Made by a program: the position numbers and the translations under genes. From Niveibacterium sp. 24ML (lineage in GTDB: Bacteria; Pseudomonadota; Gammaproteobacteria; Burkholderiales; Rhodocyclaceae), in NCBI RefSeq assembly GCF_026586805.1, contig NZ_JAPFHA010000021.1:35780-99779 (forward strand): a stretch of 64,000 nt of DNA. Direction: 5' to 3'. Positions 61,856-64,000 of this stretch are shown here, piece by piece; the first letter of the stretch is position 1; every line of letters begins with the position of its first letter. Below the pieces are notes generated by a model. It was not told where the DNA came from. It was given only the letters and a program-made list of their open reading frames with translations, and ran no database searches.

Positions 61856-62119
61856 TCTGATCAACCCCTGTTTTCAAGAAAGCTAAATGCTTGCTGCGCG
61901 CTCCGTGTTGAAACTTGAATGAAAGCGGGGCAAACCGCATCCATTCGAGTTGGTGTTCCCCGAAACTGCCAGGGAGTGAATCGTCCGCCGCCCTCGCGTC
62001 CTACCGCCTCGCGGGCCAAACTGCGCGGCGTTGGCGCGCTTTGGCCCGGTTTTCGCCAAAACTGAGGCCGCTGTACACGACAAGCGCTCCACATTGAGGA
62101 AATCAGGGGCTTGATCAGA
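61856..62119. mobile_element. 264-bp element with terminal inverted repeats (MITE-like or IS remnant)
   Basis: TCTGATCAACCCCTGTTTTC at 61856-61875 is matched inverted by GAAATCAGGGGCTTGATCAG at 62099-62118. The 18 or so paired bases enclose 220 bases without a credible gene. The sequence resembles the tail ends of IS5-type elements. It lies between the GMC gene and the IS5 copy. Whether it moves on its own or is an IS end left by deletion is not clear. Confidence 0.5.
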
Positions 62120-62125
62120 CGTGCC

Positions 62126-62129
62126 CTAG
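62126..62129. repeat. CTAG target-site duplication, left
   Basis: CTAG directly outside CAGGG, the proposed left end of the IS5 copy; its partner is at 63313-63316. Four-base CTAG/YTAR-like duplications are usual in the IS5 group. Confidence 0.5.
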
Positions 62130-63829
<1,700 letters not shown>

Positions 63830-64000
63830 TGCGACGGGTACTCGCCGCGGTGCTCTTGCACCATACGCACCGCGCGTTCACGAACCTCAGGCGAGAACTT
63901 GTTTGATCTATTCATGGCTCCATTGAATCGCCCCGAGTTTCGTGGAGGCTGTTTGGTTTAAGTCAGGCGGTCACAGCAGCCTGATTGGCGAGTTGCCGGT

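Noticed and set aside
61883..62092. A 69-codon minus-strand frame inside the 264-bp element
   Set aside because: No ribosome binding site or domain; its sequence is that of IS-end DNA.

Overview
The window reads as a chromosomal segment of a GC-rich betaproteobacterium, most likely Rhodocyclales or a close relative. Pointers are the backbone block lnt ... glyQ-glyS-gmhB-plsC-(YgjP-like)-gloA, a long TrpS with an extra C-terminal domain, an APS-type cys operon beside cysB, a PrsT/PEP-CTERM pair, and a large beta-oxidation cluster. This placement is inference from gene content. No rRNA, tRNA or CRISPR array was found.

Layout. 0-5.8 kb: 3' end of lnt, a two-domain PPK2 (polyphosphate:AMP phosphotransferase), an FMN reductase, a TSUP permease, a MATE pump and a TerB-like protein. 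5.8-11.9 kb: glyQS, gmhB, plsC, a YgjP-like metalloprotease and gloA. 11.9-21.2 kb: an HD-GYP response regulator with its PAS histidine kinase, an FKBP isomerase, trpS, a HAD phosphatase, a CPBP membrane protease and two orphan periplasmic-binding-like proteins. 21.3-28.6 kb: sulfate assimilation operon (TSUP-cysI-DUF934-cysH-cysD-cysN, minus strand) divergent from cysB. 28.6-30.4 kb: a small, more AT-rich islet with decayed IS5 and IS3 pieces around a divergent LspA-like membrane protein. 30.4-36.5 kb: a KefB/C-type antiporter, asparaginase and a complete gltIJKL glutamate/aspartate ABC importer. 36.8-40.7 kb: prsT and a PEP-CTERM protein with a near-perfect sigma-54 promoter. 40.8-43.2 kb: an orphan ParA-like ATPase convergent with an Atm1-type ABC exporter. 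43.4-56.5 kb: fatty-acid degradation cluster (TetR regulator, fadE, thiolase, ECH-HAD fusion, thioesterase, fadL, HAD-ECH fusion, thiolase). 56.5-61.8 kb: a lipoprotein with Ycf48-like repeats, then an aldehyde dehydrogenase, Tat-exported protein and GMC oxidoreductase. 61.8-64 kb: nested insertion sequences.

How genes work together. The cys genes take sulfate through APS to sulfide under the adjacent CysB. GltIJKL imports Glu/Asp and the neighbouring asparaginase makes Asp from Asn. The fad cluster covers uptake (FadL) and every step of beta-oxidation, with two multifunctional hydratase/dehydrogenase proteins of opposite domain order; its TetR gene starts at a strong promoter overlapped by an operator that fits the PsrA pattern. 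The least conventional signals are a roughly 95-bp structured repeat sitting inside two unrelated operons in the same orientation relative to transcription (glyQ/glyS and cysD/cysN), the LspA-like protein, the sigma-54 site before the PEP-CTERM gene, and the nested insertion sequences at the right end.
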